In this document: one piece after another, positions 38,395 through 49,437 of the stretch | How positions within the stretch are numbered: position 1 is the stretch's first letter | Layout: the number at the start of each line of letters is the position of its first letter | Position numbers and translations under genes: made by a program | Source: Streblospio benedicti | Taxonomy: Eukaryota > Annelida > Polychaeta > Spionida > Spionidae | Direction: 5' to 3' | DNA length: 64,000 nt | Assembly: GCA_019095985.1 (NCBI GenBank) | Contig: CM032664.1 | Coordinates: 53,068,566-53,132,565, forward strand | Notes under the pieces: generated by a model | Told to the model about the DNA's origin: nothing | Databases searched by the model: none | What the model saw: the letters and a program-made list of their open reading frames with translations, nothing else

Positions 38395-39924
38395 AAAAAC
38401 AAAACAACAAACAAACCTGCATGCTATGAACTTATGCATATCAAACTAAAATTAGTATAGGAGCTGCAACACTTGTTATTTCTCAATAACATATATTACA
38501 GTGACCCTGTCTTCAAATAAATTTGATCGTCTATTCTATATCATACGCTATGTCAAACTGTAACGAGCTATGCCTAATGCCAAGCTAGGTTTAACCTTTA
38601 GCAAACTACACCAAGCTGTACCAAGCCATGTCAAGCTATGTCAAGCCGTATCATTATCTACCAGTCGCCTCACAGCCACGCCCACCACCAACATTATTGT
38701 AGCTCCAGTAAGTCCAATGCTGGTGTGTTAATGGTGTTGTTTCGCACACCTTTACACCTGTAGCGCTCAACTAATCGATTGTTTATTAATATCACCATTG
38801 ACGCTGCTGTAAATGTCCTCTACTGAGTCATTAGTAAATTAGCAGGCCAGCTGAACAGCACCAGCAAGCACCGGCAGTGCTATTTGCACGGCCTCATCTC
38901 AAACACACTTCTCTACTAAATGAGTATTCACGCAGTAATATCCATATGCTCAATACTCTATATATGTGATTGCGATAGATTCATAATCAATACGTGGAGC
39001 CTGTCCATGTTGACACGTCCCATTTAAAGACGCATGTCTTTTTATGGACACTTTCACATCTTTTGAAGATAGTTTGCATTGCATTTCAGCTATGTGGCCT
39101 ACGATGGCCCATACTCAATTCCTTTTAGGTCACCATCAGCAACTCGAAAAGAAGGACTGTTGAGCATTGAAATGTTCCCACCACGCAAAATGCTCACAGG
39201 CAAACGCTCCCTGGACAATGTTGAGGGGTGGGAACATTTCAAGACGCAGCAAGGGCAGAGAGGGTAATAAGTATCCTACCATCTATGTCACCTGCACAGA
39301 GGCCTACTAGTCAGACCCTGCTATTTCCTGTTATTGCTCGTGTTTAGAGACAATGGTGCCTGCGACTGATCCGTATTGCTTGTGCTCAACTTACTCACTG
39401 TAATAATCAGGAATTTCATTGCATTCATATCACAACTTCACGTTGACTCATCAATTAGACCATGGAAGTTAATGTAAAATAAAACTCTTCCCACTTATAC
39501 ATGTCCTAATGTACCGGGGTCTCCAAACTAGATCCACACAAATACACACATGTAAATGAAACGAATTACTGGACAGATTCAATTGAATATAATAGATTAA
39601 TGGGGGAAATTGAGCAGAAGACAATGTTTTCTATCTATTTTCCTCGCCAGAGTGATACAAATAGGGTTGTAGTGATGAAGTTGGCGCATATTGAACACTT
39701 GCTCAATAATGATGAGGACTACACATACCAACTTTCGAAGCAACGATCCGATCATTTCGTACATACAGAGCAACGTCCAACCCTTCAACCAAGACATACT
39801 CGATACAGAGACCACCTCTGTAATAGGACCACGTATTGCAATCCCAAACTTTCGGGTAATCTCCACACAGTCAACCCAGTAAGCTAGGTAAGCTGACTAG
39901 GTTTTAGCCCTTGCGTATACCAAT
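38395..39924. other. Intergenic or intronic, contains a 16-base inverted repeat
   Basis: No gene is recognised. At 39167-39182 and 39227-39242, TTGAAATGTTCCCACC and its exact reverse complement enclose a 44-base loop. They lie in a 62-codon open frame (39079-39267) preceded by an acceptor-like TTTCAG. The frame does not resemble a known family. A 'gaccacctct' repeat fragment lies at 39766-39880. Confidence 0.4.
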
Positions 39925-40114
39925 GGCAGATCCAGGTTTTTTGGGAAAAGGGCGTGGGGGTTGCACTTAAGGTATTTCACGGGTATCGCACGCGCGATCG
40001 ATGGCGGACATATGCCAAAAACCCTACGAAAATGAAGTGTTTTGGCGGGCAAAAGGTGTGTGTGTGTGGGGTGGGGGGGGGACGACCACTGCGCCCGCAC
40101 CCCTGGATCTGCCT
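39925..40114. mobile_element. MITE-like element, CAGATCCAGG family, copy 3 (cleanest ends)
   Basis: Left end GGCAGATCCAGG and right end CCTGGATCTGCC are perfect 12-base inverted repeats. The interior shares 'gccaaaaaccctacgaaaatg' and 'tttggcgggcaaaagg' with its relatives, followed by a G-rich run. About 190 bases, non-coding. Confidence 0.75.
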
Positions 40115-40340
40115 ACATGTATGTATACAGACCGACGCCTCTATTGAGTTGGTGGTAACAGGGAGAGGTGCTACTGTATGTTACAGCACTTCCCTTCATT
40201 ACCCAGCGGGCGGATGCTCTATTGCTGAATTAAACAAGAATGGCCACAACCCAGCACCAGCCATTGTGTCTCTGCGTCCGCTCCATTGTCCGCCGTGTGG
40301 CATTGATTGACCGAGGCTATTTTTGTCTGTTTACGCGACG

Positions 40341-40381
40341 CACGTGACTCTGTCAAATCACGTGACGTAGAGAGTCACGTG
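40341..40381. promoter_or_regulatory. Cluster of three CACGTG E-boxes
   Basis: CACGTG occurs at 40341-40346, 40359-40364 and 40376-40381, at spacings of 18 and 17 bases. Two sites continue as CACGTGAC and one starts GTCACGTG, close to the TFEB/MITF/USF-type GTCACGTGAC consensus. This is a candidate bHLH-Zip enhancer about 3 kb upstream of the neurensin coding start. Confidence 0.5.
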
Positions 40382-42080
40382 CATGTGTTGTTATTGTGTC
40401 CTCGTTGTGAAGATTTCAGCCAATCAGATTAGCTGTGCCCACGAGGCTCTGTCCCTGTGAACACTGCCCACTCTTGACACCCCCATATGCTGCATATTAT
40501 TGGCAAAATAGAATTGCGTCAATCGTGGAATGACCTTTTTATAATGCGTTTATTTTTAAAATCTACTAGACAACGTTTACTGTACACGACAGCTTTCAGG
40601 GCGTAAGCACGATATTTTAAAGCAGAATATGCATTGAAACGGGTTACACAGTGTCGTATGAAGGGATTCGAAGTGTGAACTGTGATGTGTGGACGGTAGG
40701 TATGAAACTGTGATGTATGACATATGAATTGAGAATTGCGAGGTCCATTAAGGCTCCTATTACAGCCTCAAATAATTGAATTTGTGAAGCGAGAAGTATG
40801 ATGTGTGATTTTGTCCATCCACATAACACTCCCCATAATTAGTTGACAACTCGTTATTGAGTGCTGTATAATTTTATCGCTATTGATCATAAAATATTTA
40901 TGCACATTTGAAGTGACATGCCGGAATGTTCCTCTGCCTTTATACAAAGACACAGAATATACAATTACAGTCAGATATTTCAATGAAAACCTTGATGTTT
41001 TTCCTCTAAAAGACTCGCATATATTCTCTCTGTGTCTTGTATTCTATTACCCGTAGGAAGAAATGACACTGTATTCACCTATATCCTCAGGAAATAGATA
41101 CACATTTACATATTCACGCAAAAAGCATCCCCATGTTCACATGCGCTGGCGTTGTCAATGCCACTATTCAATAGGAATTACTGTCACATAACAGTGTACA
41201 GCGAGGCCTGCTGAAACAGATAATATTGGCACGAAACCAGCATGTAACACCACCAGCTTACCACGCACGTGTAGATTTTTATTGGACTATCATACACCAC
41301 AAGATCCCAATGAAATACCTCATTCAAATGAGTGTTCATTTGTTTTACTGATGGGTTGCAAGACAGGTGCAAGCGTGTGCACGTGGCGCTGTAGTCTCTG
41401 TGCACATGATACTGTGGCTACTACGCCTCTCTTGGGTATGCAGCAAGAGGTTCTCTTTCAGTGTGAATTTCACATGCGATGAGTCTCTGTGTGGTTTGGC
41501 AGCCATAGATAGTAGGTTTGTGCTCTAGGCCATATTTTAGACGTGATTATTAGGATAAACAGGATAGTGCGTGATGTCATCGGTATCATGTTTTGCCTCC
41601 TGTGAGAGTCTGAAGCTCAGCTTGATGTCTATCTATGGTTACAGATTCAGAGCTTGATATAAGAGATACATTGGATAACAAAAACTGCTTTTATACAGGT
41701 ACAAGCCAATGTTTGATTTTACGTTTCTATGAATTACAGCCACACGCGAAGCTTTAGATTGAAAGGACATTACATGAGATAGTGTTTCAAATTTAACTAT
41801 TGCTATTGTTTGAAATTGATACTCATGAGTCCACAATCCAATCATTGCTGTAAAAGTGATACAAATGCACACGGTTATCTGAGACCATCGGCTGCCTTCT
41901 CTCACATGTACACAGCCGCAGACGACAATAACAGTGCACGCCGCCTACTCATGATCAATGAATGGCTCTTCTCAGGAAGTAATTACACCCCTGGCCTCTC
42001 TCCGGGGGGTCGTTACGTTCAGTAAATACCGCGTCAAGAGGGTGGAGGCGTATTGCTGAGTTTGGTGTGCAACTCTCACC
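40382..42080. other. Intergenic or intronic, no gene recognised
   Basis: No splice-consistent coding chain or family resemblance on either strand. Frames of 60-90 codons are frequent and unremarkable. Confidence 0.4.
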
Positions 42081-42240
42081 CGTAGATCCAGGTATTTGGT
42101 ACAGATGGGTAGGGAGAAGGAAGGATCTCATAGGTTTTGTAAACTCATCGATAGCGAACATTCTGACACTCTATGCAAATTAAATATATTGGTGGTAAAG
42201 GGGAATGAGCTCATCCCTTGCGGGCCCCCTGGATCTGCCT
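42081..42240. mobile_element. MITE-like element, CAGATCCAGG family, copy 4
   Basis: Left end CGTAGATCCAGG, right end CCCTGGATCTGCCT. The interior has 'ctcataggttttgtaaactc' and 'ttggtggtaaaggggaatg' as in its relatives. About 160 bases. A 'ggtgatctc..ggtggtctt' fragment of the other element family follows at 42255-42400. Confidence 0.65.
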
Positions 42241-42776
42241 GTGAATTTGTTATCCAGATTGCCACTGGGGTGATCTCAAGTGCTCTAGAGAGGTGATCTC
42301 TATGAAAGCTCAAAAAACATGTCGGTCTATTTATGATGAGGACAAAATAAGGGTATTATGATATAGGTGGTCTTAATGAGAGGTGGTAGTACTTTAAGGT
42401 TTACTTAAAACTATTAGGAGTAAACACACCACAAATGAAAGATTATTGGGCAAGTATTGTTGAATCTGGTTTCAGCTGATCTGATGGATGCTTTAGTATC
42501 TTGAGGAGGTGGCGGGGTTATGCATATCACATTTGCTACACAAGCACTAGTCTTATTAACATAATAATTCTATTTCTATATCATTACCATACACTTATAT
42601 ATTAGGATAAGATTTACATTACAATATATCAACAAGACCGTACGTGTTTGTATAGCAAATGTAGTCCCTTGCATACTTCCTCTAACATTCTCTCCATTCT
42701 GCTGGAACCCATTAGAGGAGAAAAAAAGCCCAAGGATTAGTTTCCGGAATGCACGCAACGTAAAATTATGGCCAAG

Positions 42777-42889
42777 CACGTGCGCTGAATCCGGCGTTAA
42801 CAGGCTGATCTGATTAATGCGCGAGACCAAATAGCGCACGTGTTTTGTTTTGTTTTGTCTCAGCTAGCACGTGTCATAAAAAGCACGTG
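42777..42889. promoter_or_regulatory. Cluster of four CACGTG E-boxes
   Basis: CACGTG at 42777-42782, 42837-42842, 42868-42873 and 42884-42889, most in the form GCACGTGC/T. They lie about 480-590 bases upstream of the exon holding the neurensin start codon. Seven E-boxes of one type in two clusters within 2.6 kb suggest regulation by a bHLH-Zip factor. Confidence 0.45.
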
Positions 42890-43199
42890 CTATGTGCGTG
42901 CGTTCTTAATGGACTAGGTGATGGGTAAATGGACATCGCAATAGGTGTCTCCGTGATGGGAACATCTAACGGGTTGCATCTCCCAGTGTGGTCGTGTCTG
43001 TGACTAGAGCTTAGAAGTATGGTTAGGGGATAAAGGGGGCACTATTTAGAAGATTCATTTCAACAGTGTTTGCACTGGATAGAATAGAACTAGTTAAACA
43101 GCTTTCACTTACCATCTAGATGTACCGAATGACAAAAGAACCCGATGTGTGATGCTAATTATTGGTGTCCTAATACACAGCCATAGTAAACATGGTCTC

Positions 43200-43202
<3 letters not shown>

Positions 43203-43236
<34 letters not shown>

Positions 43237-43237
43237 C
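43203..43237. repeat. (ATCA)n microsatellite
   Basis: About eight consecutive CAAT/ATCA units, followed by degenerate 'actcactcactc' sequence, just upstream of the neurensin coding start. Confidence 0.9.
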
Positions 43238-43379
43238 CATTCACTCACACACTCACTCACTCAACGAAGCAACCAGTCATACAACCAGCCGACATGCAGC
43301 CAGCCAAGCATCAAACCAACCAGCAACCCAACCATTTACACTGCTCTCTCTCCCGCTGCAGGCCGTATAGAGGGTGACG

Positions 43380-46300
43380 ATGGCAGACAAGCGACCTCTG
43401 ATCAGCGGGGCGGGGCGGGAGTACGGCGGCACCGTGGCCCCGCCGCCTACGGACGACACGCAGCCCCCAGCCGCGGCGGTGGGTGCTGAGGGCGAGGAGG
43501 CGAGGAAGAAGCGAGGTGGAGGGAACGGCGGGAAGCCGCGGCTACAGCGCCACCCGTCACTGGAGAAGGTAACAGATGGACGGCCAAGTGGACATTTTCC
43601 TATTCTATTCTCCGTTTACATGATTCTAACAAAGGATGAACCCGTCTTGATAATCTTAAAGGTATGATAATTATTGTCTGCAAAGTACTTGAATAACGCC
43701 CCGTTCCTCCTCACAGGTTGACGAGACGGCCGAGAAGCTGGAGCCGCTGCCGCCGCCCGGCCCAGCTGGCAAGGCGAGCTCGGGCGGCGGGGGGCTGTTC
43801 GGCTGCCAGAACCTGTCCTCCATGTTTGGCGTCAAGTCCTACCTGCACCACTTCTACGAGACGCACCAGTACAAGGTGAGCGCTTTACGTGTTATGTCGT
43901 CCCCGGGTTCAAGGCTTTAGAATTCACGCTGCCTTTACAAAGCAATGTTAATTTGAAAGTAGTGGTTTTAGCTGGAGAATATAGAAATATTGCGGGTGGG
44001 GGTGGGTAAAGTCATATAGAATTCTACAATCAGATATTTGACACCCAAAGTGTACGATTCGGGTCAGAAAACATTACCATATTGTATTCTTCAAATAATC
44101 GGACCGATGCAGATTTCTTAGTATTTTCTTAATGCACAGCATCCTACAACCCCCTATAATTGCACATAGTTTCATGCTTTAAAATCACAATGCATTCTAT
44201 CTTGTCAATCAAACTTCAAATAACACCACCAAAAGCAAAACAATGCCCAACCTGAACTAACGCCAACAGCAGTGTGAGATAAATACCATGTGCGTTCATC
44301 TAAACAAAACTGTACTTGCTAGGCGATTTGAAATAAAGGTTTGTGCATTGTTTGTTAGCATTGATTATTCCATGCCTTCATTGTTCAAAGCTGTGTGAAT
44401 GTGCAAAAGTTTAGAAAGATATGTTCAATAGTGTCTGCCTAGAAGCCTACAAATTTACCTCATACTGGGCTTCCAAATTCATCAAAATACCTTTCGTCAT
44501 AACACAGCTTTACCTTTGCTTGGCCTAAAAGGGTATTTGCTGGATTGTGTAATGTGATCTGACACTCACACCAGATAGAAACATCAAAAATGAGCCAGCT
44601 GCTATAACAATGCTACAGGAAGGGCACACACATGGTTTTAAAGCAAAAATCAAAAAGGCAAAAAGCAATAAAATTGGATAACAGTAAAACCTTGATTTTC
44701 AATTAAGAAATTCAATAGTTGAAGGTCAATAGCGCATGCTGTGTTTGAGAATCACTTAATTAGACAAAAATAGATTATTTACTGGCATCTAATATCTTTT
44801 CTCTAGAGTCGTCCGTCGTACAAGTGGTTAAATCTCACAATTACAATACCAGGGTGAAGTCTTAGAAAGCACAAGAGTTTGAAGGGGCTTCTGTTGGAAT
44901 TTACATGTAAACTGGTAAACCCACGTATGCGGAAGGGTATCAGAGCAGCCTGTGGATTTCATGGGCTTTGTAGACTCAAAACTGGAGATGCCAACATCGT
45001 GTTTTAGTGGGTGCAAAAAATGGATAGGTGGGGATAAGAGCGTAGCTGGCTATCGGCTCGTTCTTTATCATACCCCATTAAAAGGGGTTAGGTTTTAAAG
45101 ATTATATCAGTGATATAAAACATATAATGTTGTAGATACGATGGTGTAGCTGTTTGTTGTGTAGGACCCAGACATAGAAATATGATATTGTTGATGATAA
45201 TATTGCTACATGAAAGGTTTTTAGATGTTGGGCGGCCATTTTGGTTTATTTTGTAAAATGGCCGCCATTCATGACAAAATGATGGACCTACAATGTCCCA
45301 ATGTCCATTTCACAACGTTCCTATGTCACATTTTGATACGATATCCGAATAGAACAAATATATGCGCGTTTGTTTCAAGTCAAAAGATAGGCCTACAGAG
45401 AACCCGACTCTCTTTTAAACCCATATTGTGCCCCAAATAGACTGCTGACACTGTGACCTCTGACCTTGACCTTGCAGGACCCGGACATGTACGAGGACGA
45501 CGAGGACTTCCGCTACCTGCTGCACCCGCCCCGACGCCGCCGCCGCCGCTGCACCTCCATCTGGTGGAAGGTACGGGAACTAGGCTGGGTGCTGTACGAC
45601 CTTTCTGAGACAACCTCTAAAAAGATATCACCTCTAGAATGAGACATTTCACAAAGTTACAAACCATCATATCCAAATCAAAATGAGGCGACCAACCTCT
45701 CTATTGAGACTACCACCTCAGGCCCATGTGGTCCTAATGGAGAGTTTCTGCTGAAGTCTGACCAGCTAGTGGACATAAATACAGATTATCAAATTATTAA
45801 TCTAGTAGAACATCTGAACAAATAGCATAAACTGGCGATGGGCTTTGGCATTGTTATTCAAGTCTCCACATCCTTACCAATGTCACATTTTTCTGTGCGC
45901 CCCGTGCATCCTACGTGCATGTGCTGACGCACTCAACACCCCTCTCCCTTCGCGCTCCATTACCAGGTGTGTACGCACGCGGGCGTGCACGACAACATAG
46001 CATCACATTTTCATCACATTTGACAAACTTGAATACAGGCAATTCACAAATCACGCTCAAGATTTAGGGCAAATCACCAGTCACATTTTTGCTGTATGAC
46101 CCCCGCCTGCCTGCAGGTGTTCGTGTGGATCGGCGCCAACTTCCTGGTGTTCGGGGTGGTGGGCGTGCTGGTCGGCTACCTCGTGCCGCAGCGGCCCATC
46201 ATCGTGGGCTCCATCTCAGACAACATCGAGATCATCGACCGCCACGCCATCTCCTTCAACTTCAACCTCGACGTGTGCAAGCTGGTCGGCCTCATCCTCT

Positions 46301-48201
46301 TCTCCATAGGTGAGGCGCCGTCGTGTGTCTTTCCACAATGCCAGGTTCAGGTTTGAGCTTGAGGATTGCCGAACACTGATGAAAATAAATTTCATCTTTT
46401 TTAATGATGTTGGGATGAGGTGGACGTTTATCACCTGCGTTTCCCTGTATCTACCAAAACAGTCAAAGTCTGATCGTCGCTAACTTGGTTCATGGGCCCC
46501 AGCATCATGGGAGGGTGTGCATGGTATGTATACTACTATGATTTACCAACGCTATACCCTACACATAATAGTAGTAGTGTGTATGGTACATTGTAAATCA
46601 TACTAGTAAACATATCAAGCACCCCTACCCATGATGATGCGGCCTATGACTTGGATCATTTGTGGTGTTATTTCTAAGATAGTGTATGCAGATAGTAGTC
46701 ACTGGCTGACTTGGTGACAGCTTCCTTGTAGTCAATATACATGTATGTTGAGGCAATAGCGCTTCAGTCGGTAAACCTCCTGCTATACTCTTTTAGGGTA
46801 TAATTACTATTGGTCACTTGTCTACCTGTAAACTTTAATTTTATCCGGTTCATCTTGCAACAAGCATTTGAGAACGGTGGGACTTTTATCTGCCCTGCAG
46901 GTGGCCTGACGCTGACCGTGGCGCTGCTCTTCCCCAGCTTCCTCCACCAGTACTGTGATGATGACCGCGGCCGCAGCGAGGTCAGTGACGGGCTGTGTGA
47001 GATGCGGGTTGTTAGTGTCGGCTGGTTGTGTGAGTGATTGGGTGGAACACTGGCGGGCAGGATGAGTGTGCGACTGGCTGGGTGGTCGGTGTGTGAGACG
47101 TGAGTTGTTAGTGTCGGTGGGTAATAGGCTGGTTGTGTGATTGATTGGCTGACAAACTGGCTGAGTGTGTGACAAGCTGGTTGGCTGTAATTTTGGGTGA
47201 TAGAACTGAACTCGTATTCCTACTTGCAAATCTAACAGTATTGTATGACCAAACCACGAGAAAAATACTGGCGGTTATAAATGGTTATTTGAGAATCATA
47301 CTCTGTAACTACCCAAGGTCTTGAGAATTATATAATGTCCATTGTTAAAATTCTCACACAGCATGATCTAATCGTCCTTCTAATTGTGTATATGTGGACA
47401 TTTCTGATTGGTTTGATGCATTTCTGTTCCTCACAGGTGAATGTTGGAGAGTTCCATGTGGTCGCAGCGGATACATCACAGGTAAGGAGACTGAACCCAG
47501 TAAAACCTAGCGGGGGTCCCTGATGATAAGCACATTTACCCCCCCCCCCCGTTTAATGGTAAAAAGTATGTTTCACTACTGGGGACACCTCTCCAACAGG
47601 GGGCACTACTTCCTTCACAGTCTCGCATATCTGACTGCGAGATTTTAATGTCAGTATTTGATATTGGTTTGATATTTCCAAGTAAACGAGGTAATTTGAT
47701 AATACAACAATTATTTTAACTAGAGCGGTGTGCCATTTGTCATGGCCCATTGGTGGCATGAAAGAAATAATCAGGTAGGGGTGCTGAAAAAAACCTCAAC
47801 TTAAAATCAGTAAATTTTAAGTGGCAGAAAGAGATGTTGGGCTAATATTTTCAAGCAATTGGTGGATGGTGTGAAAATCACACCATAATGGCTTTCAATT
47901 GTATTCATATTCCAACTCATGGGTCTAACAAATGATAGCGCCTCAATCATTGGGGATTACAACACCAATGTTTGTGGCAGGAGAAGCTGGAGACTGGGGT
48001 TTATAGAGTCCGACGGACCCCCCGTTTGAAGTCTATAGACCCTGACATACTATTCCACTGTTTGTGCAGGAGAAGCCACCGCTGTCGCCGATCGAGCGGA
48101 GCATCCCGTCCTATAGCACGGTGACCAGCGTCCAGCCCGAGCGCAACGCGGACGAGGCAGCCGCGCTCACACGGGACGGCATGGTCGCCTACCACGACTG
48201 A
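43380..48201 (+). CDS. NRSN: Neurensin homologue (two-TM vesicle protein), seven exons, 296 aa
   Basis: Neurensins are small two-pass proteins of neuronal vesicles in vertebrates. Exons are 43380-43568, 43717-43875, 45478-45570, 46117-46309, 46901-46980, 47437-47481 and 48070-48201. All junctions are GT-AG and the phases total 891 bases. GVKSYLHHFYE matches the family signature GVRSYLHQFYE. An acidic patch (YEDDEDFRYLL), a basic run and SIWWK precede TM1 (VFVWIGANFLVFGVVGVLVG). Then come YLVP, the conserved HAISFNFNLDVCKLVGLILF matching HAVQFNSALDMYKLAGAVLF, and TM2 running through SIGGLTLTVALLF. The N-terminus is about 60-100 residues longer than in vertebrate NRSN1 (195 aa), and the cytoplasmic tail differs. 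Coding exons are strikingly GC-rich against AT-rich introns. An acceptor sits 16 bases before the ATG, so an upstream non-coding exon is expected. Confidence 0.9.
45231..45266. promoter_or_regulatory. Inverted pair of YY1-like sites in neurensin intron 2
   Basis: GGCGGCCATTTT (45231-45242) and its exact complement AAAATGGCCGCC (45255-45266) are separated by 12 bases. Each contains a YY1-type AAAATGGC core. It could be an internal promoter or just a short palindrome. Confidence 0.3.
46015..46090. repeat. 'caggcaattcac' repeat, third copy
   Basis: Contains AATACAGGCAATTCACAAAT followed by the 'cgctcaagatttagggcaaatcaccag' block seen at 29070-29260. It ends about 26 bases before neurensin exon 4, so it lies next to the acceptor region. 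Confidence 0.7.
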
Positions 48202-48625
48202 GGCTGTCAGTGCTGATGGAGGCTGTCAGTGCTGATAGAGGATATTAGGGCTGATGGAGGCTGATAGCCTCTAATAGCACTGAAATCAGCGCTGATAGAG
48301 GCTATCAATCTTTATAGAGGCTATGCGTTCTGATAGAGGCTATCAGTGATGTTAGAGTCTATCGTTGGTGATGGAGGCTTATAGCCTCTAATAGCCTCTA
48401 TCAGAACTGAAATCAACATTGATAGAGGCTCTCAGAGTTGATAGAGGCTACGAGTTCTGATAGTGGCTATCAATGCTGATAGAGGTTAGAGTGAATGATG
48501 GAATCTGTCCAGGATGATAGAGGCCATCAGGGTTGATAGAGGCTATCGGTGCTGACTGCGACTACCAGAAGTGTTAAAGATTATCAGGATTAATACCGCA
48601 AGCTATCAGTCCTGATAGAGGCTAC
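48200..48625 (+). repeat. Minisatellite in the neurensin 3' UTR ('atagaggctatcag' units)
   Basis: About 20 degenerate units of roughly 20 bases (GATAGAGGCTATCAGTGCT) start at the stop codon and run some 425 bases. Several units are in inverted form (GGCTGATAGCCTCTAATAGC), so the array can fold into multiple hairpins. If transcribed it forms a highly structured start of the 3' UTR. Confidence 0.85.
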
Positions 48626-49280
48626 CACAACATGAATGTTAATAGATGTTGAGAATGGGGGAGGGAGCAAAATGGATAAGGGATAAAATGGAAGACAGGC
48701 TGCATCCAGAGGAAACGGCGTGATTTTGATGCTTATGGCGAGTACCAATGGTCTGGATAAAAAAAATCTACAGCGTTGGAGAAAATATGTGTGGAAATCG
48801 TGCTTCAAAATAATTGGACTCTGCAAAAAATAAACTGCATAATTTCTACAAATTGCACAATGAATATTACCAATGAATCATAATGAAAGTTTAGACCAAA
48901 TGTACATTACAATAGCATGCCCACACCTTGTATGGAATTCGTATCACACAGCAAATACGTATAGCCACCCAAAATAACATCCGTATAGACACACTAGTCT
49001 GCGTCTATTTGTGGGGTATATAGAAAGCTGTCATAAAAGGATGAGCATCCACTCGGCTCCAGTGTAAACACAGCATGTTATCAATGCTCTCATTCCCATT
49101 GGCTCAGCTCATGAGCAAATAGAGTGAGCAGCATTGTGAAGATTATCGTGGATTATCACCATCAGTGCAGATAGAGATACGCAGTTTAGAGCCGGCAGCA
49201 GCTCTGCACTGAACCACTCCAACACCCGGTGGAGTCTCGGCCATATTGTGCAACTCATATACTTAGGGCTCGCCACATAG
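48626..49280. other. Probable remainder of the neurensin 3' UTR and flank
   Basis: AATAAA at about 48826 (GCAAAAAATAAACTGC) is a candidate poly(A) signal for neurensin, giving a 3' UTR of about 630 bases. No coding sequence is seen. Confidence 0.4.
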
Positions 49281-49437
49281 ACAGATCCAGGTTTTCGGAA
49301 AGGGGGATTGGTACACCCACAGGGTTTCATGGGTTTTGTACGCTCGAAGGCTCACAAAGATGCCAAAACCTCCAGGGAAATCACATCTTTGGGCCGCAAA
49401 AGCAGCTTGTGGAGGCTTCTGTCCCTAGATCTGTGTA
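49281..49437. mobile_element. MITE-like element, CAGATCCAGG family, copy 5
   Basis: Left end ACAGATCCAGGTTTTCGG, right end CCTAGATCTGTGT. The interior 'gggtttcatgggttttgtacgctc' and 'gatgccaaaacctcc' matches the family. An inverted partial end (TTCTGAAAACCTGGATCG) follows at about 49502-49520. A very degraded relative may lie at 44850-45015. Confidence 0.6.

Noticed and set aside
43149-43377. Overlapping frames rich in NQSI/THS repeats
   Set aside because: Produced by the (ATCA)n microsatellite and flanking simple sequence.
46822-47229. 135-codon minus-strand frame
   Set aside because: Antisense to neurensin exon 5 and to a degenerate 'ggctggttgtgtga' repeat. The peptide is low-complexity.
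47538-47550. Poly-C run as a possible structural element
   Set aside because: A short homopolymer only; likely slippage.
47971-48069. Possible earlier acceptor (TTTGTGGCAG/GAGAAGCTGG) for the last neurensin exon
   Set aside because: It mimics the true TTTGTGCAG/GAGAAGCCAC acceptor at 48069 and stays open, but would add 99 bases ending in the wrong reading frame for the conserved-looking tail.
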